A stretch of 64,000 bases of DNA from contig NZ_WMEW01000009.1 in NCBI RefSeq assembly GCF_009856355.1, positions 62,001 to 126,000 of the forward strand, in the 5' to 3' direction. A program made the translations under genes and the position numbers. The notes below the pieces were generated by a model, which did no database searches, had not been told where the DNA came from, and worked only from the letters and a program-made list of their open reading frames with translations. This stretch comes from Halobacillus litoralis (GTDB lineage Bacteria > Bacillota > Bacilli > Bacillales > Halobacillaceae). Within the stretch, counting starts at the first letter, position 1; each line of letters starts with the position of its first letter. This document shows positions 20,905-28,891 of the stretch, one piece after another.

Positions 20905-22616
20905 CGTTTCACCCCAATCATCTCGTGGATTCCTTTTCCTGGTGCAATCATTGGATAGACATTCTCTTTCTGGAGAACCCGGCAGTCAATAAGGGCCGGC
21001 TGATCATTGTTCAAAATGTCAGGAAGCACTTCCTCCAGCTGTCCCTGGGTTTCAATTTTATACCCCGGTACCTGATAGCTCTCCGCCAGTTTTACAAAAT
21101 CAGGCTGCACATCGATGATCGACTCGGAATAACGTTCACTGTAAAACTTCTCCTGCCACTGCCTAACCATGCCGAGGGCCTGGTTGTTGACGATGAGCAC
21201 TTTGACTGGAAGCCGGCGTTCCTGAAGAACGGAGAGCTCCTGCAGGGTCATTTGAAAACCGCCATCCCCGACAACGGCTACACAAGTCGATTTCCGATCC
21301 GCGAGCTGGGCTCCGATGGCTGCCGGGAAGCCGTAGCCCATCGTTCCAAGCCCTCCCGAGGTAACCCAGCGGTTCGGCTCGTCGAACTGGTAGTACTGCG
21401 CAGCCCACATTTGGTGCTGACCGACGTCCGTGGTCACAACCGCTTCGCCTTTCGTATATTCATAGACTTTCTGAAGCAGCCACTGCGGAACAATGTCTGC
21501 GTCAGGCTGATCATGCCACAAAGGGAAATCCTGCTTGTTTTTTTCCACTTTCATCATCCAGTCCTGGTGTTCCAGGTTCTGGACGGCTTTTTCATTCAAT
21601 GAGGCAAGGGCCGCTTTCGCATCCGATACGATCGGGATATGGGTATCTACATTTTTTCCGATCTCAGCCGGATCGATATCGACATGCGCGACTTTTGCAT
21701 GGGGGGCGAAATGCTTTAAGTTTCCTGTCAGTCTGTCATCAAAGCGTGAGCCGAAATTGATGAGCAGATCACATTCATACAGCGCCATATTTGCTGCATA
21801 GGTTCCGTGCATCCCTGCCATCCCAAGGGAAAGCCGGTCACTGCCGGGATAACTTCCGAGCCCCAGCAGAGTCGAAGTAACCGGTAGTTCGTAATTTCTT
21901 ACAAAGGTACGAAGTTCTTCAGAGGCCTTGGCGTGGATGACGCCGGAGCCGGCAAGGACAACCGGCTTTTGGGCTGTCAGAAGCGCCTCATGCAGTTTGT
22001 TGATCTGCATGGGATTCGGTTTCGTTGTCGGCTGATATCCAGGAAGATGAAAATCATTGCTGATGTCTTTATCAAAGACTGTTGAACTGATGTCTTTCGG
22101 AATATCAACGACGACGGGACCCGGTCGTCCGGTCGTAGCAATGTGGAAGGCCTCATTCACAATCCTCGGAAGATGTTCAATATTCTGAACTTGATAGTTA
22201 TGCTTCGTGATAGGTGTAGTGATTCCCATGATGTCCGATTCCTGGAAAGCATCGGTTCCGATGACCCCTTTCGCCACCTGCCCGGTGAAGATGACGAGAG
22301 GAATCGAATCCATCATAGCATCGGCAATACCGGTCACAAGGTTCGTTGCCCCTGGTCCTGATGTGCCGATAACGACTCCAGCACGGCCGGAAACACGGGC
22401 ATAGCCTTCAGCTGCATGGATGGCACCTTGTTCATGCCTTGGAAGCACGTGATCAAAGCTGCCTTCTGCCCGGTAAATGGCATCGTAAATCGGCAGCACA
22501 GCTCCTCCTGGATAACCGAACAACGTATCAACACTCTGGCCAATCAATGCTTCTACAAGTAAATCGGCCCCTGTTTTCACTGCGGTCTTTTGTTCCGCAC
22601 TTGCCTGTGCTTTCAT
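20901..22616 (-). CDS. ilvB: acetolactate synthase large subunit
   Basis: 571 residues from ATG at 22614-22616, which has AGGAGGG 9 nt upstream; another ATG three codons earlier abuts that site. TPP/FAD enzyme: [15 protein letters not shown] with the catalytic Glu in [15 protein letters not shown], the central FAD domain, and the TPP-Mg motif [12 protein letters not shown] ending near [12 protein letters not shown]. First common step of valine and isoleucine synthesis. It is the first gene after the T-box leader. Confidence 0.96.
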   Translation of the reverse strand: MKAQASAEQKTAVKTGADLLVEALIGQSVDTLFGYPGGAVLPIYDAIYRAEGSFDHVLPRHEQGAIHAAEGYARVSGRAGVVIGTSGPGATNLVTGIADAMMDSIPLVIFTGQVAKGVIGTDAFQESDIMGITTPITKHNYQVQNIEHLPRIVNEAFHIATTGRPGPVVVDIPKDISSTVFDKDISNDFHLPGYQPTTKPNPMQINKLHEALLTAQKPVVLAGSGVIHAKASEELRTFVRNYELPVTSTLLGLGSYPGSDRLSLGMAGMHGTYAANMALYECDLLINFGSRFDDRLTGNLKHFAPHAKVAHVDIDPAEIGKNVDTHIPIVSDAKAALASLNEKAVQNLEHQDWMMKVEKNKQDFPLWHDQPDADIVPQWLLQKVYEYTKGEAVVTTDVGQHQMWAAQYYQFDEPNRWVTSGGLGTMGYGFPAAIGAQLADRKSTCVAVVGDGGFQMTLQELSVLQERRLPVKVLIVNNQALGMVRQWQEKFYSERYSESIIDVQPDFVKLAESYQVPGYKIETQGQLEEVLPDILNNDQPALIDCRVLQKENVYPMIAPGKGIHEMIGVKR

Positions 22617-22689
22617 TTTTTTCATCCCTCCTGCAGTAATTGTGAAGAATTAAGCGGAATCTCCGCCTTTCCACCTGCTCTTTGTCGAA

Positions 22690-23005
22690 TAAAAAAGAGA
22701 CCTTCTCCTCCTCAAATTCATGCACCACCAGAATGATGCAGGAACGTGAGGGGTGAAAAGGTCTCTCTTTACTTCCACGGTACCACCCTCGTTCATGAAG
22801 CTCTCAAAAGCTCCACCTCATGGAGTTGTCGTAACTCCTTTTGATAACAGGTGCAGTGATACACCTGGTCCAGCCTACTAAGCATGCCGTTCAGCGGGGA
22901 CACTCAAGGATGATGTCAGAATAAGATGTATTTCCGGGCTTCCAGCAACCCCGGCTCTCTGGGAATACATGGCCTTATTCCTTTTTCCTATCATTGATTT
23001 ATGTT
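22690..23005 (-). promoter_or_regulatory. T-box leader of the ilv-leu operon, specifier reads as AUC (Ile)
   Basis: The conserved T-box AGGGTGGTACCGTGG is on the minus strand at 22775-22789. It is followed by a terminator stem (AAAGAGAGACCTTTTC with GAGAAGGTCTCTTTTTT, 22691-22772). Stem I is visible upstream: GAATAAG pairs with CTTATTC and ATGTATT with AATACAT, with the AGAGAG and GGTTGCTGGAAGCC elements between. Aligning the 3' side of the specifier loop to well-studied T-boxes (specifier, three bases, then CUUGAG) puts the codon at 22912-22914, ATC. That predicts control by uncharged tRNA-Ile. The specifier assignment is inference from alignment by eye. Confidence 0.9.
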
Positions 23006-23029
23006 GATTCATTTGTCAAATGCGCTTCA

Positions 23030-23932
23030 TCAGCTTACGTGCGCCTGATTTTTGCCGTACACCTTGTAACCATCTGTCGTTGTTACCTGTCTGAACTCGG
23101 ACAAGAGATGGTTGGTGACAACACCCGGTTTTCCATTTCCTACCTGCCTCTGATCCACTTCGACGACAGCGATGACTTCTGCAGCGGTTCCAGTGAGGAA
23201 CACTTCGTCCGCGACATAGACATCGTGACGTGTGAACGGCTGTTCTTTCACGGTATAGCCTTTCGCTTCTGCGAGATCCATGATGGCATTTCTTGTAATT
23301 CCTTCAAGGGCGCCGAGATAGGTCGGCGGTGTAAGGATGGTACCGTTCTTAACAATAAAGATGTTGTCGGCGGAACCTTCTGTTACATACCCCTGATCGT
23401 TCATCATAAGCGCTTCATCCACGCCGGCCTGATTGGCTTCCATTTTTACAAGAATGTTATTTAAGTAGTTTAAAGATTTCACCTGCGGTGGAAGGACATC
23501 CGGGCGGTTTCTTCTGCTTGATACAGACGCAAGCCGGACTCCCCGCTCGTAAAGTTCTTTTGGAAACAAAGCGAGTGCTTCAGCAATGACAACCAGACGC
23601 GGATTTGCACAGCTGGATGGGTCAAGACCAAGATTGCCTGATCCTCGTGACACAACAACACGGATATAAGCCGTTTCCAGCTGGTTGCGGCGGACCGTCT
23701 CTGCGATAATCTCTTCGAGCTCCTCCTTTTCATATGGAATTTGGAGCATGATCGATTTCGCTGAATCATAAAGGCGGTTTAAATGCTCATCGAGCTTGAA
23801 AATGTTGCCTTCATAAACGCGAATGCCTTCGAACACCCCATCTCCATATAAGAAACCATGATCATAGACAGAAACGACGGCCTCTTCTTTCTTTACGTAC
23901 TCGCCGCTCATATAAATCCATTGGCTGCTCAT
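23030..23932 (-). CDS. ilvE: branched-chain amino acid aminotransferase
   Basis: 300-residue fold-type IV PLP enzyme. It has YDHGFLYGDGVFEGIRVYEG near the N-terminus, the PLP lysine in VKSLNYLNNILVKMEA, and GYVTEGSADNIFIVKNG with LEGITRNAI. It begins at the ATG 23930-23932 with GGAG 8 nt upstream. Transaminates the keto acids of valine, leucine and isoleucine, and the reverse. It lies directly upstream of the T-box leader in the same direction but has its own promoter, so it can be read apart from, or through into, ilvB. Confidence 0.95.
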   Translation of the reverse strand: MSSQWIYMSGEYVKKEEAVVSVYDHGFLYGDGVFEGIRVYEGNIFKLDEHLNRLYDSAKSIMLQIPYEKEELEEIIAETVRRNQLETAYIRVVVSRGSGNLGLDPSSCANPRLVVIAEALALFPKELYERGVRLASVSSRRNRPDVLPPQVKSLNYLNNILVKMEANQAGVDEALMMNDQGYVTEGSADNIFIVKNGTILTPPTYLGALEGITRNAIMDLAEAKGYTVKEQPFTRHDVYVADEVFLTGTAAEVIAVVEVDQRQVGNGKPGVVTNHLLSEFRQVTTTDGYKVYGKNQAHVS

Positions 23933-23984
23933 CCTCAGCACTCCTTTCTTTTATTATTTAATGTTTGAAATGGTTAAAGAATGA

Positions 23985-24097
23985 TAAAGAAAATACGGAC
24001 CCTCTATGAAGGAGAAGCATTCACTTATACAGGGTCCAAGTTCAGGGCTTCCACATGAACCAACCGGACGATTGGGTGTAATCGATGTGGTTGATTG
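23985..24097 (-). promoter_or_regulatory. structured 5' leader of ilvE of unknown class
   Basis: About 165 nt lie between the predicted start of transcription and ilvE. They hold two nested stems (CCACAT with ATGTGG, and inside it CGATT with AATCG) and a later stem GGACCCT with AGGGTCC followed by GTATTTTCTTT. It lacks T-box, CodY-only or known riboswitch core sequences that I can recognise. The last stem could act as a weak terminator or attenuator. Confidence 0.4.
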
Positions 24098-24103
24098 AGG
24101 ACT

Positions 24104-24132
24104 ACTTTAAACGGATTTCCACGGAAGGTCAA
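24104..24132 (-). promoter_or_regulatory. SigA-type promoter of ilvE
   Basis: On the minus strand TTGACC, then 17 nt, then TAAAGT. It lies about 170 bp upstream of the ilvE start. Confidence 0.6.
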
Positions 24133-24145
24133 CAGGTTTTCGTTA

Positions 24146-24160
24146 AATTTTCTGAACACT
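24146..24160. promoter_or_regulatory. candidate CodY box upstream of ilvE
   Basis: AATTTTCTGAACACT matches 13 of 15 positions of the CodY consensus. It lies just upstream of the ilvE -35 element. Branched-chain genes are classic CodY targets in Bacillus. Confidence 0.55.
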
Positions 24161-24179
24161 CCAATTATTCAATGAATTC

Positions 24180-24193
24180 GTAAAGCGCTTACA
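24180..24193. promoter_or_regulatory. cre-like site (CcpA)
   Basis: On the minus strand TGTAAGCGCTTTAC, a near match to the catabolite-responsive element consensus TGWAARCGYTWNCW with one mismatch. It is about 50 bp upstream of the ilvE promoter, in the intergenic region shared with the RibU-like gene. Confidence 0.4.
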
Positions 24194-24378
24194 CCGTTGG
24201 GATGATTGAGTTCGCCACGTTGGAAAGACTTTCTTTTTTTCTTTTTTATCTCCATGGCGGGCCTGAAGAGAGAAAAAAGAAAAATAAAACGCGTGTTTTT
24301 CTCATTCTTCCCGGGTATGAAACCGGAGAACGAATAAACATCCGTATAGAAAGGAATTCCGTTATACCCCTGTCAAAA

Positions 24379-24951
24379 ATGAGCGGAACAGCGGTGCTTG
24401 CTTCCATCAGCATCGTACTCTACTCCTTGAAATTCCCGCTTCCTTTCTTTCCTGTATTTTTAACGATGGATTTCAGTGACATCCCAGCCCTCATCGGTGC
24501 GATGGTCTTCGGCACGGGAGCGGGGATCATCATCCAATTACTGAAAAACACCGTCGATTATCTGCTTCATGGAAGTTACGCCGGACTTCCCGCCGGCCGG
24601 ACAGCGAACTTCCTTTCCGGATCGCTCCTAGTCGGATTGGTGTTTTTTCAAAAAAAGAAGAAGGTCGATCCGCTCAGTTTGACGGTATCGATCCTTCTTT
24701 TCCTATGCTGTATGTATGGCCTTCATTATTATTTCATCCTGCCGGCGGTTATGAACCTGATCGGCGTGAGTGCGTCTGCTTATGTACAGGGGTTTACGGC
24801 CTTCCAGCCGCTTGTCCATGATTTCCGCACAGCCGTCGCCTTTGTCATCCGCCCCTTTAATTTTATAAAAATCTGCACCGTCTATGCCCTTGGAATTCCG
24901 CGTGCTTTGAAGCTTTTCCGGCTGGTGGGCAGCCGGGAGCCCGGCCGTTAA
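24379..24951 (+). CDS. ribU: ECF transporter S component, RibU-like (riboflavin)
   Basis: About 190 residues with five or six membrane helices. The pattern KFPLPFFPVFLTMDFSDIPALIGAMVFG (cited as separate parts: KFPLPFF, MDFSDIPALIGA), LLKNTVDYLLHGSYAGLPAG, and the C-terminal RPFNFIK matches B. subtilis YpaA/RibU. It binds riboflavin and works with the shared EcfA-EcfA'-EcfT module. The start is uncertain: ATG 24379 fits the family length but has no clear ribosome site. The frame is open back to an ATG at 24202, which would add 59 residues of non-conserved sequence. No FMN riboswitch core is visible upstream. Confidence 0.75.
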   Translation: MSGTAVLASISIVLYSLKFPLPFFPVFLTMDFSDIPALIGAMVFGTGAGIIIQLLKNTVDYLLHGSYAGLPAGRTANFLSGSLLVGLVFFQKKKKVDPLSLTVSILLFLCCMYGLHYYFILPAVMNLIGVSASAYVQGFTAFQPLVHDFRTAVAFVIRPFNFIKICTVYALGIPRALKLFRLVGSREPGR

Positions 24952-25036
24952 CCCGGCGGACCCCGGGCATCCGCCCTGCCCTCCTTCCCCTTTTCTACAT
25001 AGTTTGTGATATAGAAGATAAAAGGTGGTGAAAAGT

Positions 25037-25153
25037 ATGGGCTGTGGTTATGGTGGCTACGGTTACGGCGGTGGCGGATATGGCAGCACGTTCGTTCTAA
25101 TTGTCGTATTGTTCATCCTGTTGATTATCGTAGGTGCATCGTTTTATTATTAA
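25037..25153 (+). CDS. YjcZ family sporulation micro-protein
   Basis: 38 residues: a Gly/Tyr-rich start ([17 protein letters not shown]) followed by one hydrophobic helix and a short end with SFYY. AAAGGTGGTG precedes the ATG. This is the typical form of YjcZ/CotM-like small sporulation proteins found in many Bacillaceae, thought to sit in spore membranes or coat. It is below the size limit of many gene finders. Confidence 0.85.
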   Translation: MGCGYGGYGYGGGGYGSTFVLIVVLFILLIIVGASFYY

Positions 25154-25190
25154 TCGATGATGGAGAACGGACGTCTGTTCTCCGATCTAC

Positions 25191-25226
25191 AAAAAAGAAC
25201 CAGAGGTATTCACCACCTTCTGGTTC
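25191..25226 (+). terminator. terminator after the YjcZ gene
   Basis: GAACCAGA pairs with TCTGGTTC (extended by partly paired bases) about 40 bp after the stop. A second hairpin, GGAGAAC with GTTCTCC, lies just before it (25162-25183). Confidence 0.6.
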
Positions 25227-25252
25227 ATTCATCACTGACTGACAGTGGGTAT

Positions 25253-25356
25253 TTGTTTTTTTAATATAGAAATGGTTATAATGGACAGCGAGGCATGAAA
25301 CGAACTCTACCTGTATATGTCTCCCCTGAAACCGGAGCTCCCCGCTCCGGTTTTTC
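25253..25356 (+). ncRNA. candidate short transcript with its own promoter and terminator
   Basis: TTGTTT (25253-25258), 18 nt, then a perfect TATAAT (25277-25282). An intrinsic terminator follows only about 45 bp later: AACCGGAGC with GCTCCGGTT and TTTTT (25330-25355). The predicted RNA is about 70 nt. It could also encode a 24-residue peptide from an ATG at 25295 that reads through the hairpin, but no good ribosome site is seen. No family recognised. Confidence 0.4.
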
Positions 25357-25403
25357 TATTTCCCTATAGTGTATCAGCCGTAAACAGGACTTTTAACCTT
25401 TCC

Positions 25404-25583
25404 TTACGTACGTTCGTCTTTTTGGTACTCCAGATTGATATAGGTCTGCTGCAGTTCCGGCAGCGTCATCTCGACCGTTTTCTTTCCAAGCAGGTCTTCG
25501 GTGTAGCCGAGATTTCTCAGGTGGTCAATCAAAGCATACCTGTCCTCGAATGATTTTTCTGGCGGATAAGCCGACATCAGCAT
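25404..25583 (-). CDS. small Fbp-like protein (Fur-regulated basic protein type)
   Basis: 59 residues from ATG 25581-25583 with AGGAG 7 nt upstream. The order RYALIDHLRNLGY, then KKTVEMTLPELQQTYINLEY resembles the ~55-residue Fbp family (ID.L...GY...K....LTL.EL...Y), but this copy is not notably basic. In B. subtilis FbpA/B/C act in iron-sparing regulation. No Fur box is obvious here, so the functional link is weak. Confidence 0.5.
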   Translation of the reverse strand: MLMSAYPPEKSFEDRYALIDHLRNLGYTEDLLGKKTVEMTLPELQQTYINLEYQKDERT

Positions 25584-25685
25584 CCAATCACTCCTGTACA
25601 AAGATTAAAAGTTTATACCATTACTTCTCTTTGTTTACCCGGTTTTCCTGCTTACTAACAATACTTATTTTACCAGGGACGCCGC

Positions 25686-25922
25686 CTATACACCGAAGAA
25701 GGCTTCTGCCTTGGCCAGGTACGGCTCTTCCTCCGGCCTCATCTCATATTCTTCAACAATCGCATCCACCGGGCAGACAGAAACGCAGGCCCCGCAGTCG
25801 ATGCAGATGTCGGGATTAATATAATACTGGTCCTCCCCCTGTTCAATACAGTCAACAGGGCAGACGCTGACACACTCCCCCGCTTGTTCTCCTTCGCACG
25901 GCTGTGTAATGACAAATGCCAT
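25686..25922 (-). CDS. ferredoxin, 7Fe/8Fe dicluster type
   Basis: 78 residues from ATG 25920-25922 with AAGGAGA upstream. Two cluster motifs are visible. The first has Cys9, Cys17 and Cys21 (C-x7-C-x3-CP), the spacing of seven-iron ferredoxins that hold a [3Fe-4S] cluster. The second is CIDCGACVSVCP, a standard [4Fe-4S] motif. The C-terminal PEEEPYLAKAEAFFGV is acidic, as in other Bacillaceae ferredoxins. Electron carrier in the cytosol; partner unknown. Its own small transcription unit. Confidence 0.9.
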   Translation of the reverse strand: MAFVITQPCEGEQAGECVSVCPVDCIEQGEDQYYINPDICIDCGACVSVCPVDAIVEEYEMRPEEEPYLAKAEAFFGV

Positions 25923-26049
25923 ATGTATCTCTCCTTCATTTCGTATAGTTCCAGTTTCTCGAAGAAACTGGTGGGTTGTCAACTTGCGAGGGCGCTTTAT
26001 AATAGAAATAGAGCATGATGTGGAATGTCATCCAGGAGGAGGAACTTGA

Positions 26050-26799
26050 ATGACGGTGAAAAAATGGGCTGTACTCTATGAAACCCTTTTACTTACCCTT
26101 GCACTTTTGTCCGTCATGTACCTTTGGTCGGACCACCCAGCCGCCATCTTCCTGGACCGTTTTGTCTGGATGTTGTTTTTCACCGACGTCACCATCCGGA
26201 TCCTTCGGTCTGAGAACAAGCTGCAATACGTAAGAAAACATCCGCTTGAAGTCATTGCTGCCATCCCCTTGGAAAGCATCTTTCAGCTTGCGCGTGCGGC
26301 CAGGCTCTTCCGGCTTCTACGAATGCTTCTCATCGTTCGTCGTCATTTCCCTCATCTGCTTAAAATCCTAAGAACAAACGGATTGGACCGCGTTCTGCTG
26401 TTCTCGTCAGTCATGTTGTTCGCCTCTTCGGTCATCATCCAGCATGCGGAGGACAATATTGATTCATATGCTGACGGATTGTGGTGGTCCATCGTCACAG
26501 TAACGACCGTTGGATACGGCGATATCGCACCTTCGACTCTTTCGGGCAGGCTGGTCGCTATTTTCCTTATGATTATAGGAATTGGACTGATCGGGATGCT
26601 TACCGGTTCCATTACGACCTATTTCGTCAAGAAACCAAAGGAAGGACACCACACGATCCGCTATATCCAATCCGAACTCGACCGCTATGATGAACTTTCC
26701 AGCCAGGAACGCGAACGGATCGTATTTCTTCTTCAAGAAGTCAACGAGGAGCAGGCAGGAAGGAAAGACCAAAAAGAAAATGGAGGGAGGCGTGTTTGA
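26050..26799 (+). CDS. voltage-gated-type potassium channel
   Basis: 249 residues with a six-helix channel plan. The S4-like segment (about residues 80-97) is rich in arginine: RAARLFRLLRMLLIVRR. The pore has the K+ selectivity filter TVGYGD near residue 155, after WWSIVTVTT. The C-terminus is a short cytosolic coil with no RCK domain. GGAGGAGGAAC precedes the ATG. It probably sets membrane potential or K+ leak. A terminator overlaps its last codons. Confidence 0.9.
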   Translation: MTVKKWAVLYETLLLTLALLSVMYLWSDHPAAIFLDRFVWMLFFTDVTIRILRSENKLQYVRKHPLEVIAAIPLESIFQLARAARLFRLLRMLLIVRRHFPHLLKILRTNGLDRVLLFSSVMLFASSVIIQHAEDNIDSYADGLWWSIVTVTTVGYGDIAPSTLSGRLVAIFLMIIGIGLIGMLTGSITTYFVKKPKEGHHTIRYIQSELDRYDELSSQERERIVFLLQEVNEEQAGRKDQKENGGRRV

Positions 26800-26818
26800 C
26801 GCCTTCCTCCATTTTTTT
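26776..26818 (+). terminator. terminator overlapping the end of the K+ channel gene
   Basis: AAAATGGAGG-AGGCGT pairs with ACGCCT-CCTCCATTTT around a 5-nt loop and runs into a T tract. The stop codon lies within the stem-loop. Confidence 0.85.
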
Positions 26819-26930
26819 CATCTCGGATCATGAATCAGACCGTCAGTAAACAGGTCTTCCCGTCCATTGAAGGAACGCATCAAGAAAAGTAGAATAAAAC
26901 CAGGTGATGACCGGGAAAGGAGAACACCTT

Positions 26931-27653
26931 ATGCTCGATAAACATTCATGGATCAAACCTCTCATGCTCGTTGTCACTTTTCTTTTTCTCGCTGGATGCC
27001 AGGCGGTAGAAACAGCTTCCGGCGAGCTTGAAACCGCCGTCGTCACCCGCGTTGTCGACGGGGACACACTACATATAGAGCGGAACGGCAGAGAAGAAAC
27101 GGTGCGCCTGCTGCTGGTGGACACGCCGGAGACCGTCCATCCCAATAAACCCGTGCAGCCCTTCGGGAAAGAGGCAAGTCAATTCGCCAGGGAGACATTG
27201 TCCGGGAAAGAAGTCCAGCTGGAGTTCGACGGACCAGAGCGTGACAAATACGGCAGACTGCTGGCCTACGTATGGGTCGGAGACACCTCTTTCAATGAAC
27301 GGCTGCTTGAAAGAGGCCTTGCCCGTTATGCTTATGTCTATGATCCGCCCTATACCCATTCCGGGGCGTTGAAGGAGGCCGAGCAGGAAGCTTCCGACAA
27401 GGAAAAAGGCATTTGGAGTCTACCAGGATACGTCACAGAGGACGGCTTTGCGGAAGGTTTTGAAGCAGAGGAAACAAAAAGCAGCCCGGCGAAGCGCGAA
27501 AACCTGGCTGGGCAGGACGACAAAGACTGCTCTGACTTTCATACACAAGAAGAAGCGCAGACCTTCTATGAAGACGCCGGCGGACCTGAAGAGGATCCGC
27601 ACCGTCTTGACGGTTCCGACCAGGATGGACGGGTCTGTGAAAGCTTATCCTGA
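26931..27653 (+). CDS. lipoprotein thermonuclease with C-terminal Excalibur domain
   Basis: 240 residues from ATG 26931 with GAAAGGAG upstream. The signal peptide ends in the lipobox LFLAGC. The staphylococcal-nuclease domain (about residues 30-165) shows VVDGDTLHI, VRLLLVDTPET and DKYGRLLAYVWV with the catalytic Arg/Glu pattern. After a linker rich in Lys and Glu comes an Excalibur domain with KDCSDFHTQEEAQTFY and the Ca-binding-like DGSDQDGRVCE. A membrane-anchored extracellular nuclease, probably Ca2+-dependent. A second Excalibur protein is at 49145. Confidence 0.9.
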   Translation: MLDKHSWIKPLMLVVTFLFLAGCQAVETASGELETAVVTRVVDGDTLHIERNGREETVRLLLVDTPETVHPNKPVQPFGKEASQFARETLSGKEVQLEFDGPERDKYGRLLAYVWVGDTSFNERLLERGLARYAYVYDPPYTHSGALKEAEQEASDKEKGIWSLPGYVTEDGFAEGFEAEETKSSPAKRENLAGQDDKDCSDFHTQEEAQTFYEDAGGPEEDPHRLDGSDQDGRVCESLS

Positions 27654-27656
27654 AGA

Positions 27657-27688
27657 AATCCGGTCTCATCACTGAGACCGGATTTTTT
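27657..27688. terminator. bidirectional terminator
   Basis: AATCCGGTCTCA pairs perfectly with TGAGACCGGATT around a 4-nt loop, followed by T residues, between convergent genes. Confidence 0.88.
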
Positions 27689-28877
27689 AATGAGCAGCAG
27701 AAATAGGTGCGGCCTCCTTTTCCATACACCTGTCGTGAAGAGCCTGACAAATGTTCACCCTATGACGCTCAGGAACATCCATACTCCACACATGCGGCTG
27801 AGTTTCTACCATAAAGCAGTCCTGGGTATACGGAAGGTCCCTCATAAACGAGCCGGCTTTCTGCTTCTCTTCCTTGGATCTGAAAATGACATGCACCAGA
27901 GCTCTGCCCGTATCCGGTCTTCCACCGAATCGGCTGAGCAGGGATTTTGTATGGGGTGCTTCTTCATTACGGACAACAATTCTGTATAGACGATTCTTTA
28001 CGTGCTGCACAGCCTTCCACGGACATAAGCCGTTTTTCCATTCTCTCCCTATTTCCCTCCTATCCGCTCCCTCATGGAGAGAAAAGGAGGATAGTCCTGT
28101 TTCTGAGGTCACACCGATCACAGGAAAAGAACAGGGGCTCCATGTGCCTGGAAGGATGGTCGTCCCTGTCTGCTCCGTCAAACTTGAACGGACAACCAAT
28201 GGGATCTGCCAGGCTTCCGCTGCAGCCGCAGCTCTTGGGTGGACGACGGATGCGCCAAGCTCTGCAAGGGCAGACAGGCTTTCGTAATCCAGCTGTTCAT
28301 ATTTCCGCGCTCCTGTGATTGTACCTGGATCAGCCGTATAGACCCCGTCCACATCCGTGAAAATTTCACAGCGGTCGGCTTTCAGGGCACCAGCAAGCAC
28401 CGCTGCCGTTGTATCCGATCCCCCGCGGCCGAGGGTGGCTACTTCATGACCTCCGGGACAGCCTTGGAAACCGCTGACAATAACCACTTTCCCTTCCTTC
28501 AGTCTGCTCCTTACCGGCTCAGGGTCGACTTCTTTTATAACGGCGTCTCCGTAACTGAAATCCGTGATGATTCCGGCCTGTGGTCCGGTGAGGGCCTCAG
28601 CCTCCACTCCCCCGGCCTTCAGGGCCATCGCCATCAGTGCACAGGACACCTGCTCTCCCGTAGAAAGGAGCAGGTCCATTTCTCTTGCTGGCGGACAGGA
28701 GGAAACCTGCCCGGCAAGAGTGGTCAAATCATCGGTCGTTCTGCCCATAGCAGAGACGACGACAATGACTTGACTGCCTCTTTTCGTTTCTTTGATAATC
28801 CGATCCGCTGCCTCAGCCATCCGCCCGGTCGTCTGCAGGGACGTTCCTCCATATTTTTGGACAACAAGTTCCACCAT
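27687..28877 (-). CDS. aspartokinase paralogue with degraded ACT region, in the siderophore operon
   Basis: 396 residues. The kinase domain (residues 1-245) keeps the expected motifs: VQKYGGTSLQ, LLLSTGEQVSCALM, TLGRGGSDTTAA, and FTDVDGVYTADP. The C-terminal 150 residues should form two ACT domains. Instead they lack the usual motifs of LysC and contain segments such as REWKNGLCPWKAV and CQALHDRCMEK. Lysine/threonine feedback is therefore probably lost. It follows the IucC-like gene by 14 bp as last gene of the siderophore operon. Aspartyl phosphate leads to aspartate semialdehyde, the substrate of the operon's first enzyme, so this is most likely a dedicated precursor supplier. Confidence 0.88.
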   Translation of the reverse strand: MVELVVQKYGGTSLQTTGRMAEAADRIIKETKRGSQVIVVVSAMGRTTDDLTTLAGQVSSCPPAREMDLLLSTGEQVSCALMAMALKAGGVEAEALTGPQAGIITDFSYGDAVIKEVDPEPVRSRLKEGKVVIVSGFQGCPGGHEVATLGRGGSDTTAAVLAGALKADRCEIFTDVDGVYTADPGTITGARKYEQLDYESLSALAELGASVVHPRAAAAAEAWQIPLVVRSSLTEQTGTTILPGTWSPCSFPVIGVTSETGLSSFSLHEGADRREIGREWKNGLCPWKAVQHVKNRLYRIVVRNEEAPHTKSLLSRFGGRPDTGRALVHVIFRSKEEKQKAGSFMRDLPYTQDCFMVETQPHVWSMDVPERHRVNICQALHDRCMEKEAAPISAAH

Positions 28878-28891
28878 GATCCCTCTTTCCG

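Noticed and set aside
20883..21602. 239-codon plus-strand open frame
   Set aside because: Antisense to ilvB; composition of a shadow frame.
23985..24097. Second T-box in front of ilvE
   Set aside because: No AGGGTGGNACCGCGG-like sequence or AG-bulge motif is present.
24001..24200. FMN riboswitch for the RibU-like gene on the plus strand
   Set aside because: The conserved RFN core words are absent; the stems found here fit better as the ilvE leader on the minus strand.
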